Below, piece by piece: positions 47,604 through 57,605 of a stretch of DNA of 64,000 nt. The stretch comes from Bombardia bombarda (lineage: Eukaryota; Ascomycota; Sordariomycetes; Sordariales; Lasiosphaeriaceae): contig JAULSR010000006.1 in NCBI GenBank assembly GCA_030512295.1, positions 124,001 to 188,000 on the forward strand. The letters run 5' to 3'. The translations under genes and the position numbers were made by a program. Position 1 is the stretch's first letter; each line of letters opens with the position of its first letter. The notes below the pieces were generated by a model. The model did not search any database and was not told where the DNA came from. It was given only the letters and a program-made list of their open reading frames with translations.

Positions 47604-48543
47604 GGAGTAGGTAGACAGACACATTTTGCATTGATGTAGATAGACAGCGAGCGAGATTTCTCAATTTCTCCCGTTTTCATTTGACTTCACCCTATATTTT
47701 TCTTGGTTTTCCATAGCCTTACGCAGATATTAATTCTGTTCCTTCTGTTGCTTTTTCTAGATTAGGTAGTCTTTGTTGTAGAGGTTTCAATAAAGCTGTT
47801 TTTGGCAGTCATTTTCAGACTGATTCAAGAAACCCCTTCAGACCTCGTATGCATTAGCCCATCACTTGCAGTAGTCTAGTAGGCCAGCCACTGTTCAGAA
47901 AACGTTTATGTGGTGTCAAACGTCATTATGAGGGTATGAGGGCAGCCGACTTGACATGTGGATACCCATGGTTGGAGATGGTAACGGGCTCGAGTTCCAT
48001 TGTGTCGCTTTGTCCAGCCATAATTGGGCGGTGGGGACTGGCAGAATATGCAAGTCCGATTCTGGTTTAGGACTAGCGTCACGTAGGCCAGCCCCTTCCA
48101 ATTTTGCAAGCCCCCAAGCGTCCAGCTGTCCCCTCCATCCACAGGGCAACCGGCCAGAAACAAATGTGACGGGACCAACTCATCAACCTTAGCACTACCG
48201 CTTCAATTCCACCCACCAGCCCAGCCCCATCAAAACCGCGTTGGCAGGAGCGCCAGAGATCTTTGATGACGCCGCGTCTTGTTGAATACCCTTCCCCTTC
48301 TATCCACCTCGAACATCCTCCCCCTCCTCCCTCGGGCTAGATGCGGTGACGTGGTCTGCACTGTGCACTTCCCCGTTTCTCACTTTCTTTCCCACTTGTC
48401 GGGACTCGGGACCCAGGGTTGAGGAAAACCCACCACCACCATCCATCCACCTCCGCCTCCACCTACCTACCGTAGTACTGACTTCTCTCCCACATCCTCG
48501 AATTTCCAAGTCACTCGCTCGCTCCACTTGGTCTCCCGACGAG
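47604..48543. other. Intergenic region
   Basis: Contains the 3' UTR of the oxidase and the C-rich promoter and leader of the 48544 gene. A 66-codon in-frame extension upstream of 48544 is Pro/Thr-rich and begins at a GTG, so I do not include it. Confidence 0.55.
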
Positions 48544-50331
48544 ATGTCTTTTGACGCGGAGCAGTCAGCCCAGCTGATTAACGACATTGCCGACGAAGAA
48601 TGCCCTCCGGGCCTTCTCAACGAGCCTTCGACCCCGCGAGATGACGACTTCCTCGAGCCAACATCACAGCAGACCACTCTTCCCTCAACCGAAGGCCCGA
48701 ATTCCCCAATAGACCCAGCAGCGTCGTTCAAGACCGAGCTCAACGATGACCTAGCCGACACTACCATCATCCCTTCCTCATTAACACCGCCGCCCTCCTC
48801 GCAGGTCCCAAACTTGGTCGGTGCTGGAGCGCTTAATCCCCTTAGCTATGTCGCTTCACAGCGCTCAAGTGTCTACTCTCCTCCCGCTACCGGGCTAAAT
48901 GGGCTGCTCAACGGGTTGAGACGTGGTGGTGCCGGTGGTGGTACTGAATTCTCTCCGCCAGCGCCGCAACAAGTTGCCGATGCGTCCGCGGACGAGCTCC
49001 GTACCATGCTTCACGCCTGCATTGCCGAGGACGCCAAGTTCAAGATGGAAGCCGCTCACCACAAGCTACAATATAGCCTCCTCAGCATCCAGGCCGACGA
49101 AGACATGAAGCGAGCGGCTGTCGAACATGACATGATCAGGAAGGAAGTGGAAGCTCTCCAGATGGCCGAATCATCTCGGCGAGCGCGTCGTGAACTCAGC
49201 GCTACATCGGACACCAACCAGGCCAAGTACCAGCAATTGAAGGGCTGGTATGAGAAGCTACTGGAAGAAAACGAGGTGCTGCAGAAAAAGGTGAAGGCAG
49301 CGAGAAAGGTCATCTCAGGCAAGCAGGACGAGATTTGTAGCCTGACGGACGAGCGAGACATGCTGCTGAATCGTATTCGGGAGAATCGCGAGCATTTTCA
49401 CCATCTTTGCAGCCCCGGAGGCATGTTCCACGGCGCCATCACCCCCAAAACCGCTCCGACTGCCGTCACGCCTGTACAGCACCGAGCCACACCGCGACAG
49501 ACACCAAAGTCTCTACCGCGAGAGATGCGCGTAGATCAAGACCACAGCAAAGAAAACTTTGCCGTGTTGTTGCAAGCCCTGAGCCAGGACAATAATAGTG
49601 CGCCCTCAACCCCCTTGGCTGGCCAACGCCCCGCAGCCCGCACATCTTCTAAGCATCACACCCGCAACGTTCAGTCCATGTCGTCCCTTCCGACCACGCC
49701 AACGGCGCGATCTCGCCTCGACAAAGGCGGCCTTCTCCCATCGGTAAACCTTGTGCCTCAGACTGAGCCGCCGTACCGCATCAGCCGATTTATTCCAGAG
49801 ACGCCACCACCAGGAAGAAGCCGTGAGCGGCGCAAGAGTCGGGAGAGCACGATTTCGGCCGAGGACAACGAAGAACTTGCTCGTCAGGCACTTCAGGTTG
49901 CTTCATTTGCCTCTCGGGCCTCTCAGAATCCGCGCAGCTCTCGTCGGCAGCCGGTGGCGGCTGCGCAGCAAGAAGAGGCAGAGGAGGAGGTGTTTGAGAG
50001 CCAAGCCAGTCAGGCGGCGTCAGAGATGCTCCGTCGGGATCCGCGGGAGAGCTTCGAGGTTGCCAGCTCTGTCGGCAACTCCCGAGATGTCACCCCGACT
50101 CCGATAGACAAGAGTGCGAAACTGCAAGCGAAACTGATTGGCGGCCTCATCAAGAGCGGGGTGGCGACGGCTGAGAAGCGAAAGTTTAGCAGCGGACAAC
50201 ACGGAGATGGCAGAGACGATGGTTCAGTCCGCGATAGGATCATGAGCCCGACCAAGAAGCTGCGGGTGGCGGGCGGGCTCCGTGAGCCCAGCAGCCGTGT
50301 CGGACTGGGCATCTATAGCCACGAGGCATAG
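48544..50331 (+). CDS. Coiled-coil hypothetical protein, 595 residues
   Basis: Single exon starting at MSFDAEQSAQ. Residues 1-150 are acidic and Pro/Ser-rich. Residues about 155-290 form a long coiled coil (FKMEAAHHKLQYSLLSIQ, EKLLEENEVLQKKVKAARK, LTDERDMLLNRIRENRE). The C-terminal half is disordered with many SP/TP sites and basic clusters (RSRERRKSRES, SPTKKLRV), suggesting a CDK-regulated nuclear or cytoskeletal protein. A last short block (AKLQAKLIGGLIKSGVATAE) looks helical. I do not recognise the family. Confidence 0.85.
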   Translation: MSFDAEQSAQLINDIADEECPPGLLNEPSTPRDDDFLEPTSQQTTLPSTEGPNSPIDPAASFKTELNDDLADTTIIPSSLTPPPSSQVPNLVGAGALNPLSYVASQRSSVYSPPATGLNGLLNGLRRGGAGGGTEFSPPAPQQVADASADELRTMLHACIAEDAKFKMEAAHHKLQYSLLSIQADEDMKRAAVEHDMIRKEVEALQMAESSRRARRELSATSDTNQAKYQQLKGWYEKLLEENEVLQKKVKAARKVISGKQDEICSLTDERDMLLNRIRENREHFHHLCSPGGMFHGAITPKTAPTAVTPVQHRATPRQTPKSLPREMRVDQDHSKENFAVLLQALSQDNNSAPSTPLAGQRPAARTSSKHHTRNVQSMSSLPTTPTARSRLDKGGLLPSVNLVPQTEPPYRISRFIPETPPPGRSRERRKSRESTISAEDNEELARQALQVASFASRASQNPRSSRRQPVAAAQQEEAEEEVFESQASQAASEMLRRDPRESFEVASSVGNSRDVTPTPIDKSAKLQAKLIGGLIKSGVATAEKRKFSSGQHGDGRDDGSVRDRIMSPTKKLRVAGGLREPSSRVGLGIYSHEA

Positions 50332-51737
50332 GCAGAAAGCTCCAGATGTTTCTTCCCAATGTGTAGTGATGGTTGAAGGTGACTTTTTTTGTCTTCTTCT
50401 GCACCGCATGGCCTGCATTTGTCATGGGAACAAAAGGCCCATGACTTGACGCATTTTAATGGGGTTTGTTGTTTTTCCTTCTTTTTGGGGTTGCTTTTCA
50501 CGACACGATACCTACGAGTCTGTCTTTGCCTTGCTCCGTTGGTTGCTTGACTGGGATCTAGCTCCACTTCTTTATGGCGATGAAAACATGAGCATGAAAC
50601 AATGCTAGCTTTTATTCGGCAACATGTATATTACGAACTTTTATGACTATGGAGTTTCTGGCTTGCGTCTGCGTTTGACGCGACTTTGCTGCACAGCAGA
50701 ACAAGGAAAGGAGAAGGAGGGGTTTGATGGGAAGGGAATGGGAGGAAAGGCTGGATGGGGAAAAGGCAAAGAAAGTATGAACCATGCCTCTCAGACCAGC
50801 ACCAGAAGAGGCCCTGCGTTGATGGGTCTTGTTCTATTACATATAGCTACATAGCAGTTGGGTACTCTTGAGGCATATGCCCTGCATATTTTTTCGACAG
50901 CAGATAGTAACCAGCGTACTCGTATTGCTCAATGAATATACAAGTAGCGTAGCCACTACCTCGTACATGTCTGGGTTCGAAGATGATGATTTCTGTTTAT
51001 TTCATTTGTTGTAGAAGAAGCTAACCTGGCAACCGGCAGTGAATGGAAAATTGTTAGACTCTAGTTCCCCCAGGTGTTTCCCCGGTTCTTCGCCGCTGCC
51101 GACCTCTATTGCCGCCAACTTTGGCCGCCCACAGCTCAGTAAGTTGCTGCCGAGCCCCACTACCGGATGAGGAGGCGGCCAAGAAACTGCGGGAGACAGT
51201 GGGAGAGCTCCAATTCCAAGCACCGTCCAGGGCCCACCCCCACTGGCCGACCCCAAATTCCCCCCATTGCCCCATCATCTTGAATCCCGACTGGCGCTTC
51301 CGGGGAAAGGGCGGGATTGCCTACCTTCAGCTCCGATCTCGTTGTGTTGCGTCTTTGTTTTTATCTCGAGATTTCCTTTTTTTTCTCTTCAGTTATTTGT
51401 CGTTTCTCTCTCTTTTTCTTCTGTTCTGTTTTTCCGTCCCTCAATCGAGTGATTGCTGTCCTGGTTTTGGTCTCGCTGTTGTGCTCCTTCAACTGCTTGC
51501 TCTTTGCTGCTCTCTCGATTTACAACAACTACCGACATCTCAGCGCCCAGGTTTCAGGCGGGGAAACGATTGTCTCCCGGGTTGCAGCTAGCTCTTGCTC
51601 TTGCAGACAGCTTAATATTTCACCTTATATACACATATACATAAGGACCCGTGTAGGTTCGAACATAGGTAGCTGCTCAGACAACAGCGACCGACCAACT
51701 CTCCCAAATCCTCGATCAACAAACCCACCCGCCCACG
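50332..51737. other. Intergenic region, thiolase promoter and leader
   Basis: 1.4 kb containing the 3' UTR of the coiled-coil gene and the upstream region of the thiolase. A strongly pyrimidine-rich stretch at about 51350-51450 resembles the CT-rich promoters of well-expressed fungal genes. The long plus frames here continue out of frame into the thiolase and are spurious. Confidence 0.55.
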
Positions 51738-53006
51738 ATGGCATCCACCTCCTCCCTCCCCCGCGGCCTCAAGGCCGTCCTGTCCAAGTCCCCCACCGAC
51801 GTCGTCATCCTCTCCTCCCTCCGCACGCCCATCTGCCGCTCCTACAAGGGCCAGCTCAAGGACGCCTACCCCGAGGAGCTCCTCTCGGTCGTGCTGCGCG
51901 CCACCCTCGACGCGAACCCGAACCTCGACCCGTCCGCCATCGACGACGTCGCCGTCGGCGTCGTCCTCTCCTCGCTCGGCGGCTCAAAAGCCGCCCGCAT
52001 GGCCATGAACCACGCCGGCTTCCCCTCCACCACCTCCCTCTACACCGTCAACCGCGCCTGCTCCTCCTCGCTGCAGGCCATCGCCAACATCGGCGCGCAG
52101 ATCCGCACCGACACCATCGCCGTCGGCATCGGCGCCGGCATGGAGAGCATGACGCGCAACTACGGCTCCCGCGCCATCCCCGTCGACCTGTGGCCCGCCC
52201 TCAAGACCAGCCCCGTCCAGGACGCGCGCGACTGCATCATGCCCATGGGCCTGACCAGCGAGAACGTCGCGGCGCGGTACAATGTGTCGCGCGCCGACCA
52301 GGACGCGTTTGCGGTCGAGAGCCACGTGCGCGCGGCGCGCGCGCGTGCTGCCGGCTACTTTAGCGATGAGATCGCGCCGGTTGCGACGCGCTTCCAGCAG
52401 GTTGATAAGAGCGGCGCCAAGGTCGGCGAGGAGCAGACGATCACGGCGAGGGAGGACGACGGGATCAGGGCGGGGGTGACGCTGGAGGCGCTCGCGAAGC
52501 TCAAGCCTGCGTTCGCGGCGGATGGGGCGAGCACGGCGGGCAACTCGTCGCAGGTCAGCGACGGCGCCGCGGCGACGCTGCTGATGCGGCGGAGCACGGC
52601 CACCGCGCTGGGGCTGACGGATAGTATCATGGGCAAGTTTGTCGGCACGGCGGTGGTCGGGTGCAAGCCGGATGAGATGGGGATTGGCCCCGCGCTGGCG
52701 ATTCCCAAGCTGTTGGGCCAGCTGGGGCTGAGCACGGCGGATGTGGATAGGTGGGAGATTAATGAGGCGTTTGCGAGCCAGGCGATTCATTGTGTGAGGG
52801 AGCTGGGGCTGGAGAAGGACTGGGTTGAGGGGAGGGTGAATCCAGATGGCGGGGCCATCGCGCTGGGCCATCCGCTGGGCGCGACGGGTGCTAGGTTGGT
52901 GAGCACGTTGATGCATGGGTTGAGGAGGACGGGCGGGGAGGTTGGGGTTGTCAGTATGTGTATTGGGACGGGGATGGGGATGGGTGGGTTGTTTGTTAGG
53001 GAGTAG
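51738..53006 (+). CDS. 3-ketoacyl-CoA thiolase (acetyl-CoA C-acyltransferase)
   Basis: Single exon, 422 residues, the normal length of the family. It cleaves 3-ketoacyl-CoA with CoA to acetyl-CoA and a shortened acyl-CoA, the last step of beta-oxidation. All catalytic signatures are present: nucleophile Cys108 in NRACSSSLQA, the NEAFA motif, His378 in GHPLGATGAR and the second Cys408 in CIGTGMGMGG. The N-terminus (MASTSSLPRGLKAVLSKSP) has the basic character of fungal peroxisomal thiolases but does not fit the PTS2 consensus well. The C-terminus (VRE) is not a PTS1, so peroxisomal import is likely only by family analogy. The first half is very GC-rich in third codon positions, suggesting high expression. 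Intact. Confidence 0.95.
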   Translation: MASTSSLPRGLKAVLSKSPTDVVILSSLRTPICRSYKGQLKDAYPEELLSVVLRATLDANPNLDPSAIDDVAVGVVLSSLGGSKAARMAMNHAGFPSTTSLYTVNRACSSSLQAIANIGAQIRTDTIAVGIGAGMESMTRNYGSRAIPVDLWPALKTSPVQDARDCIMPMGLTSENVAARYNVSRADQDAFAVESHVRAARARAAGYFSDEIAPVATRFQQVDKSGAKVGEEQTITAREDDGIRAGVTLEALAKLKPAFAADGASTAGNSSQVSDGAAATLLMRRSTATALGLTDSIMGKFVGTAVVGCKPDEMGIGPALAIPKLLGQLGLSTADVDRWEINEAFASQAIHCVRELGLEKDWVEGRVNPDGGAIALGHPLGATGARLVSTLMHGLRRTGGEVGVVSMCIGTGMGMGGLFVRE

Positions 53007-53406
53007 GTAGTCCTCGGGGTGGTGTACATCATGGTCTGGTTCTTTTTCTTTGGATATAAATAAAATGTTCAAGTTTGTCATGGCCTGTCGTATATCTGCA
53101 CGTCAGATGAGGTTGTGGGAGGAGGATTAATGCTTAAAACTAGTATGCTGACGGAGGGTCGTCATAAAGGCAGCGTTTGTGATGTAGTTTGCTTGATTTG
53201 TGATTGCATCAATCTCCTATCTACTCCGACACGCAAATCAACGAAATCTAACTGTCTATGCAAGCAATGAGCTCATTGCTAAAAACGAGGGGGTATCAAG
53301 GGGTATTATCAGTAGAGTAAAAAGGCACCGCGCTACCAGCTATGTCTCAAGACCCGGAAAGATTCCCACCACTCAGAAATCACCACGAATGTCTACGAGG
53401 TCTGCT
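53007..53406. other. Convergent 3' region
   Basis: Short spacer between the thiolase (+) and the GTPase pseudogene (-). No feature seen. Confidence 0.6.
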
Positions 53407-55430
53407 TCACTCTGCTTCATCCTCATTCTTGACCTTGGTTTTCTTCTTGCTTCTGTTGGCTTTCTTGCCCTGTCCCTCCGTGCCGGCTTTCTCGTTCTCT
53501 TCAGCTGCTTTGTCGTCATCTTTCTTCTCGTCTGCCTCCAGATCTGAATCCGAGTCTGGGTCTGAATCCGTGGTCATATCCTCATCTTCCAAGTCTGACC
53601 AACTGTCATTGCCCTCTGGTGCTCCATAATGAGCGGGAATAGCCGTATCCGCCATCTCTGTATCCTGTTCAGCACTGAGCCATGCCGTATTCCATCTTAT
53701 TAGGAGGTCTCGGACACTCCCCTGCATTAGAACTTTATGCGACACTGCGCGTTGGTACTCCTCAACGTCCTTGTAATCAGCTTCAATCCACTTGCCAGCA
53801 ATTCCTCTCTTGAATGACGCCGCCCTGGGTAAATGATAACTTGTTAGAAATATGATCATATTTTGGGAAACAGGTTAGGGACAATGCATACATGTCTTCC
53901 ATCCAGTCAAAGGTCTGCTTGGTACCTCCACCATGGCTTAAGAAAGGACCCCCTTCCCGCTTGATGATTGCAATGAATGTTAAATGGTGAAGCTTCCTGT
54001 ATACCCATCGATCAACGATCTGGTTGCAGTAGGTACCACACGACTCCAAGGCCTTGTTTTTACTCTCAAGTGGGTCACATTTTTTGACCTTATTCTTGAG
54101 TCGTTTCGAAAAGTCTTGAAAATTCTAAACGTGAAGTTTACGTTAGCATGTATTCGAAGTTTTAATCGTGCTGCGGGCGGGTTATACTAACCTCCAGTAG
54201 CTTTGTACAGGCCGGGTCAAGAATCTTGTCCTTCACCTGTTCCCTGGAGAACTTGACCTTGTGTCTCTTGCATTCATCATCCGACCAAGTCCTCATGTTA
54301 TCCAAGAGAACGACAAACTGACTGAGGAGAGATTGAACATGTCGTTTTCTCTTTGGTAGAGTTGCTTCCTCGAGCCAGCGGATAAGGGCCGGAATGCCGG
54401 TATAAGCAACGGATGGGAAGCCAACTTGAGGCCTCGTGAGCTTCTCGCCCTCCAATAAACCCCAATAGGCTGTTGAGCTCACAGGGAAGATGTTCGGAAT
54501 GTTGAAGCCTGGCGGGGCATCTGGGCATTGTTTGAGGAAAGCTTCGTGCCGCTGTTTCAGGTGCTCGCTGATCCGTCCGATTAGAAGTTTGTTGCGAGAC
54601 TGAATTGCGGCGAATGTTCCTGCTCCCTCTGACATGGCGAGCGCTTTATGTAGCTCCACCTTTTGTCTGAAGCATTCCTTCTTATTGCTTCTGAGCTCCT
54701 TGATCTCAGTTCGAATGTTTCTCTCGTCTTCGCCTTCGGCCTTCTTCATCTTTCTTTTCAGCTTCCTCACACTTCTTTTGATGTGTTCAACTTGATCCCT
54801 TTGCGCTGCGAGATTCTTTCCAAGCTTAGCGTGCTTGTCAACGTCGTCTTGTCTTCCTTCGCTAATGGCAGCAGTGGCCCACTAAATGTTCTGATCTGAC
54901 TTTGAGGGGACAATGCAAAAACTGCGGCCATCGAACTTGCCATCCATACGCATGGTGAGAGCTCTTGGTTGTCGTTCATCAACTCGACAGCAGTCTTTTC
55001 GTCAGCAGCCCGAACGGCTTCAGTCACAACGACGGCGACGTCGAGTTTCTGATAGTACCGTCGAGCCACAGCTGCTCGACCCTCCACAGCATCTGAGAGC
55101 CCGGGCAGATCAACCAGGACAAGACCACTCTTCAGCAGCTCCGACTTAACATAGATCTCGACATGGCCAATGAGTGGCCATACAGCCATCTGTCTTGTTA
55201 CTGCGCCGCATTTCCCAGCCCGCTCGGTGTACATTGAGTCAAGGTAAGGCTTGATCATTGCAGCAAACTCCCTCTTGTCTGATCCGAATATAGTCTTGGA
55301 TGTCGTAAGAATCTTCGCGGTTGGATCGTCTCTGGTCAGAAGATCAGATGTTGTTTTACGCACGAGTTGCCCTCGCCAACCCCCAGTCACCCACACCACC
55401 CCTTACCGCCTTGCTCAGGCGCTGCTCAGG
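53407..55430 (-). pseudogene. Dynamin/SLIP-GC-like GTPase, 5'-truncated and disrupted
   Basis: Recognisable parts in gene order: about 55400..54192, then 53892..54124 and 53407..53824. The last two introns are intact (GTTAGT/TTTAG and GTATGC/CCCAG, 67 nt each). The frame begins inside the G domain (TTKTIFG-like TSKTIFGSDKREF, then WPLIGHVEIYVKSE). It then shows the G3 motif LVLVDLPGLSD and the G4 region (IVPSKSDQ) in a shifted frame. The P-loop (GxxxxGKS) and everything before it are missing. A 1-nt shift near 54954-54962 and an in-frame TAG at 54882-54884 interrupt the rest. The downstream helical stalk-like region (RKLKRKMKKAEGEDERN, SSTAYWGLLEGEKLTRPQVG) and an acidic/basic C-terminus are well preserved. 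Relatives are large fungal P-loop GTPases common in variable genome regions. Confidence 0.75.
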
Positions 55431-55689
55431 CGCTACTCAGGACATGGTCAGGGAAGCCGCCAAACCTGGTTTAGACAAGTGGGCAGTGTTCCGCGACTCA
55501 ATGGATTTGCGAAAATTCCAAATGTCAACTTTTCGCGAGGGAACAGTTTTGGGCCACCTGTGTCCCAAAATAGGGACCACCAGTCTCCGCCCCCTTCTCT
55601 TCCTCTTTCCTCCAGGAGTCTCATAAAAACCTTCACGCCCCTCACTCAGTCTCTGTTTCTCTGACAAGTATACCCAGCTTGGACGCTAA
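55431..55689. other. Junction between two divergently truncated genes
   Basis: About 260 bp separating the truncated GTPase (-) and the truncated DUF3435 gene (+). It contains GCGCT(G/A)CTCAGG direct repeats at its left edge (about 55410-55440), a GCGAAAA...TTTTCGC inverted repeat near 55507-55534 and a CATAAAAAC element near 55622. No family homology is seen in any frame. Confidence 0.5.
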
Positions 55690-57035
55690 TCACCCCGCCG
55701 GACACAGGCCGACGCACATCTTATATGAGCTTTTGCCCGGCCAACCTCTCATCATCAATCCAATACTTTTCATGCTCGCTATATTCCTTACGGTGGGGGC
55801 ATTCAAAAAGTAGAATACAGCATGGTTGAACAGGTTTTGGCAGTCAAACCACCGACTGATCAACAGTACTGGGAGCCTGAATGGGCCGATCACGTTCTAG
55901 ATCTCCCTGTCTTCCCAGAGATGTCGCCAGACGGACCGACCGAGAAGATACAGACAGCATCTGCGTTCTGCACACAGATCAGAGATCTATCATTACGAGC
56001 GGGAATGGAAATACCCGTGACAATCCACGGCGGCCGCAGGGAAGCGCTGATCCAAGCCACCCGTATGACCTTCGCTCATTTCTTCCATACTTCAGTTAAC
56101 TAATTAGAATAGCTAATTAGAGTCTAGGTAATGGCTATTCGAAAGAGGAGTTGATGAAGTATGCGGGGCATACAAACCAGATGACCATGGCCAGAGACTA
56201 TCTGAGCTCTATCACGGTCGTAGATGGTCTGGCAAGTTTCCTCAAACTGCCTCCTCGGAGAAAGAGGAGCTCAACAAGGTCCGCAGCACCCAGGACCGGG
56301 TGCACCCATCAGAGCGCAAAGGAAAGTACCATGTGGACCAGGAGCGTTCTCGATTCAACCGCCTTCGTCACATGATGCCAGAACACGAGAGACTCTCAAA
56401 CACGCTATTCTGCGTCGCTCCGCTACGAAGCAAATGCTCAGTGCCGCATCGTGGTGTGGAAAGATGTTCGGTGCCACACTGTGGTGCGGAAAGGTGCCCG
56501 GTGCCCCATTGTGGGGTGGAACTTGAACGGTAAGTGCTTCAGATCTTTCGGCCGTCTCGACACTGACACGCCATCCTCTAGGATGCACATTGATCGCAGG
56601 TGGAGGCATGTCTTCGAATGCTCTTTGGCCTACCACAAAGGAGAACACAAGCTTGCCGATTTCTGCTTCATATGCAACAATCCAGTGGCAGGCCAGAAGG
56701 CCTGGGAAATCCATTGTCAAGGACACGTCGCCAGACACGAACTACCGTTACGCTGCGACTTCGTCAAGTTCCGCCGAGCCATTGCCTGCGCCGGAAGATG
56801 CATGACATGCATGCACGCACGACACACGGCTACCTGCCACCCGGCGTCTGTACGGGTTCAAGAAGCAAGCCAGCTGGGAGAAGCACGTCAGCGAATGCTT
56901 CCTATTCCACGTTGACAATCTGGGAAAGACGGACATGATCCCGTGTCCTGGCCCCGAATGCTCCATAGCATACGAGTCGGATCAGCAGCTCTCTAATTCC
57001 CCTCCTTACTTGCAGAGAAATATCTCTTCATGAAC
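55690..57035 (+). pseudogene. DUF3435 (FluG-domain/captain-like tyrosine recombinase) plus C2H2 protein, decayed
   Basis: The recognisable sequence starts abruptly inside the domain (PGQPLIINPILFMLAIFL, then GAF). After a 1-nt deletion at the A5 run 55805-55809 it continues (WADHVLDLPVFPEMSPDGPT, then IPVTIHGGRREALIQAT). An intact intron 56063-56127 leads to EELMKYAGHTNQMTMARDYL. HGGRRE and GHTNxxTxxxxY carry the box-II Arg/His and Tyr expected of the recombinase fold. A second 1-nt shift near 56248-56256 leads to SEKEELNKVRSTQDRV and a Cys/His zinc-finger region. That region is spliced by 56529-56580 (GTAAGT/CTCTAG) into RWRHVFECSLAYHKGEHK and FCFICN. A third shift near 56815-56823 precedes the last finger (ASWEKHVSECFLFH). 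The N-terminal half is absent. In fungi DUF3435 includes the captain recombinases of Starship elements and many non-captain relatives with C2H2 tails; the C2H2 tail here favours the latter. Confidence 0.8.
56434..56522 (+). repeat. 30-bp tandem triplication encoding CSVPHCGxER
   Basis: Three head-to-tail 30-bp units (56434-56463, 56464-56493, 56494-56522) with about 75-85 percent identity encode a ten-residue Cys/His repeat in the decayed DUF3435/C2H2 gene. Only the last unit has the context of a real zinc finger. Confidence 0.8.
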
Positions 57036-57605
57036 CTTGACGTTGGAATTTTGACCTATCCTATCGGTCTCTGATCACCTAATCCCCGCGGAAGCATGGC
57101 GAAGTCGCCAGTGTCCCAATAGAGGACCAGGCCTTGCTCAGGATTTCCTTGATCAAGAGCTCACATGGTCTCCAAATGTAGCCAGTAAAATGGGCGGCCA
57201 AAATCTGTTTACCGCTTCATGTAGTTTCAGAGGCAGCGGTTAACTTTGCTGAGGCCTCCGACTGAAATCGTAGAGATGTGTTCCCCTAAAAAGGGTCCAA
57301 GGAAGCATACCCCAAAAACAGGGTCAATCGATCACTTGATGCTGAACGAGGCCAAGTTCTGGGGTTTCCAGTGTGCTCTAACTAGTGGCTCAGAACTGCT
57401 GCCTCTTCGTTCAAGTTGTGCCGTTGTGTCTCCAGCAGAGGGGAAGCACATGACCGGCCCTCCCTCTCCGCCCAGCCAAAGCATATCTTGGTGGTCGGTT
57501 CCCTCGACTTGCGCGCCTGCTCCTGCGTTCTCTCCCCACCTTCCTTCGTCACAACTCTTCCCTCTCGCCTCCTCCCTTGTGCCCGACACCCACATATCGC
57601 CACCC
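57036..57605. other. Intergenic region upstream of the APH-like gene
   Basis: A 120-codon in-frame extension of the APH ORF begins at 57246, but its composition (Ser/Pro-rich, mixed) does not look like part of the kinase fold. I treat it as promoter and leader. Confidence 0.5.

Noticed and set aside
51317..52363. 348-codon plus-strand frame overlapping the thiolase
   Set aside because: A shadow of the GC-rich thiolase codons read in another frame (poly-Arg/His/Pro). The thiolase frame has all catalytic motifs.
51984..53081. 365-codon minus-strand frame opposite the thiolase
   Set aside because: Antisense shadow of a GC3-rich gene; composition dominated by Arg, Ala and His.
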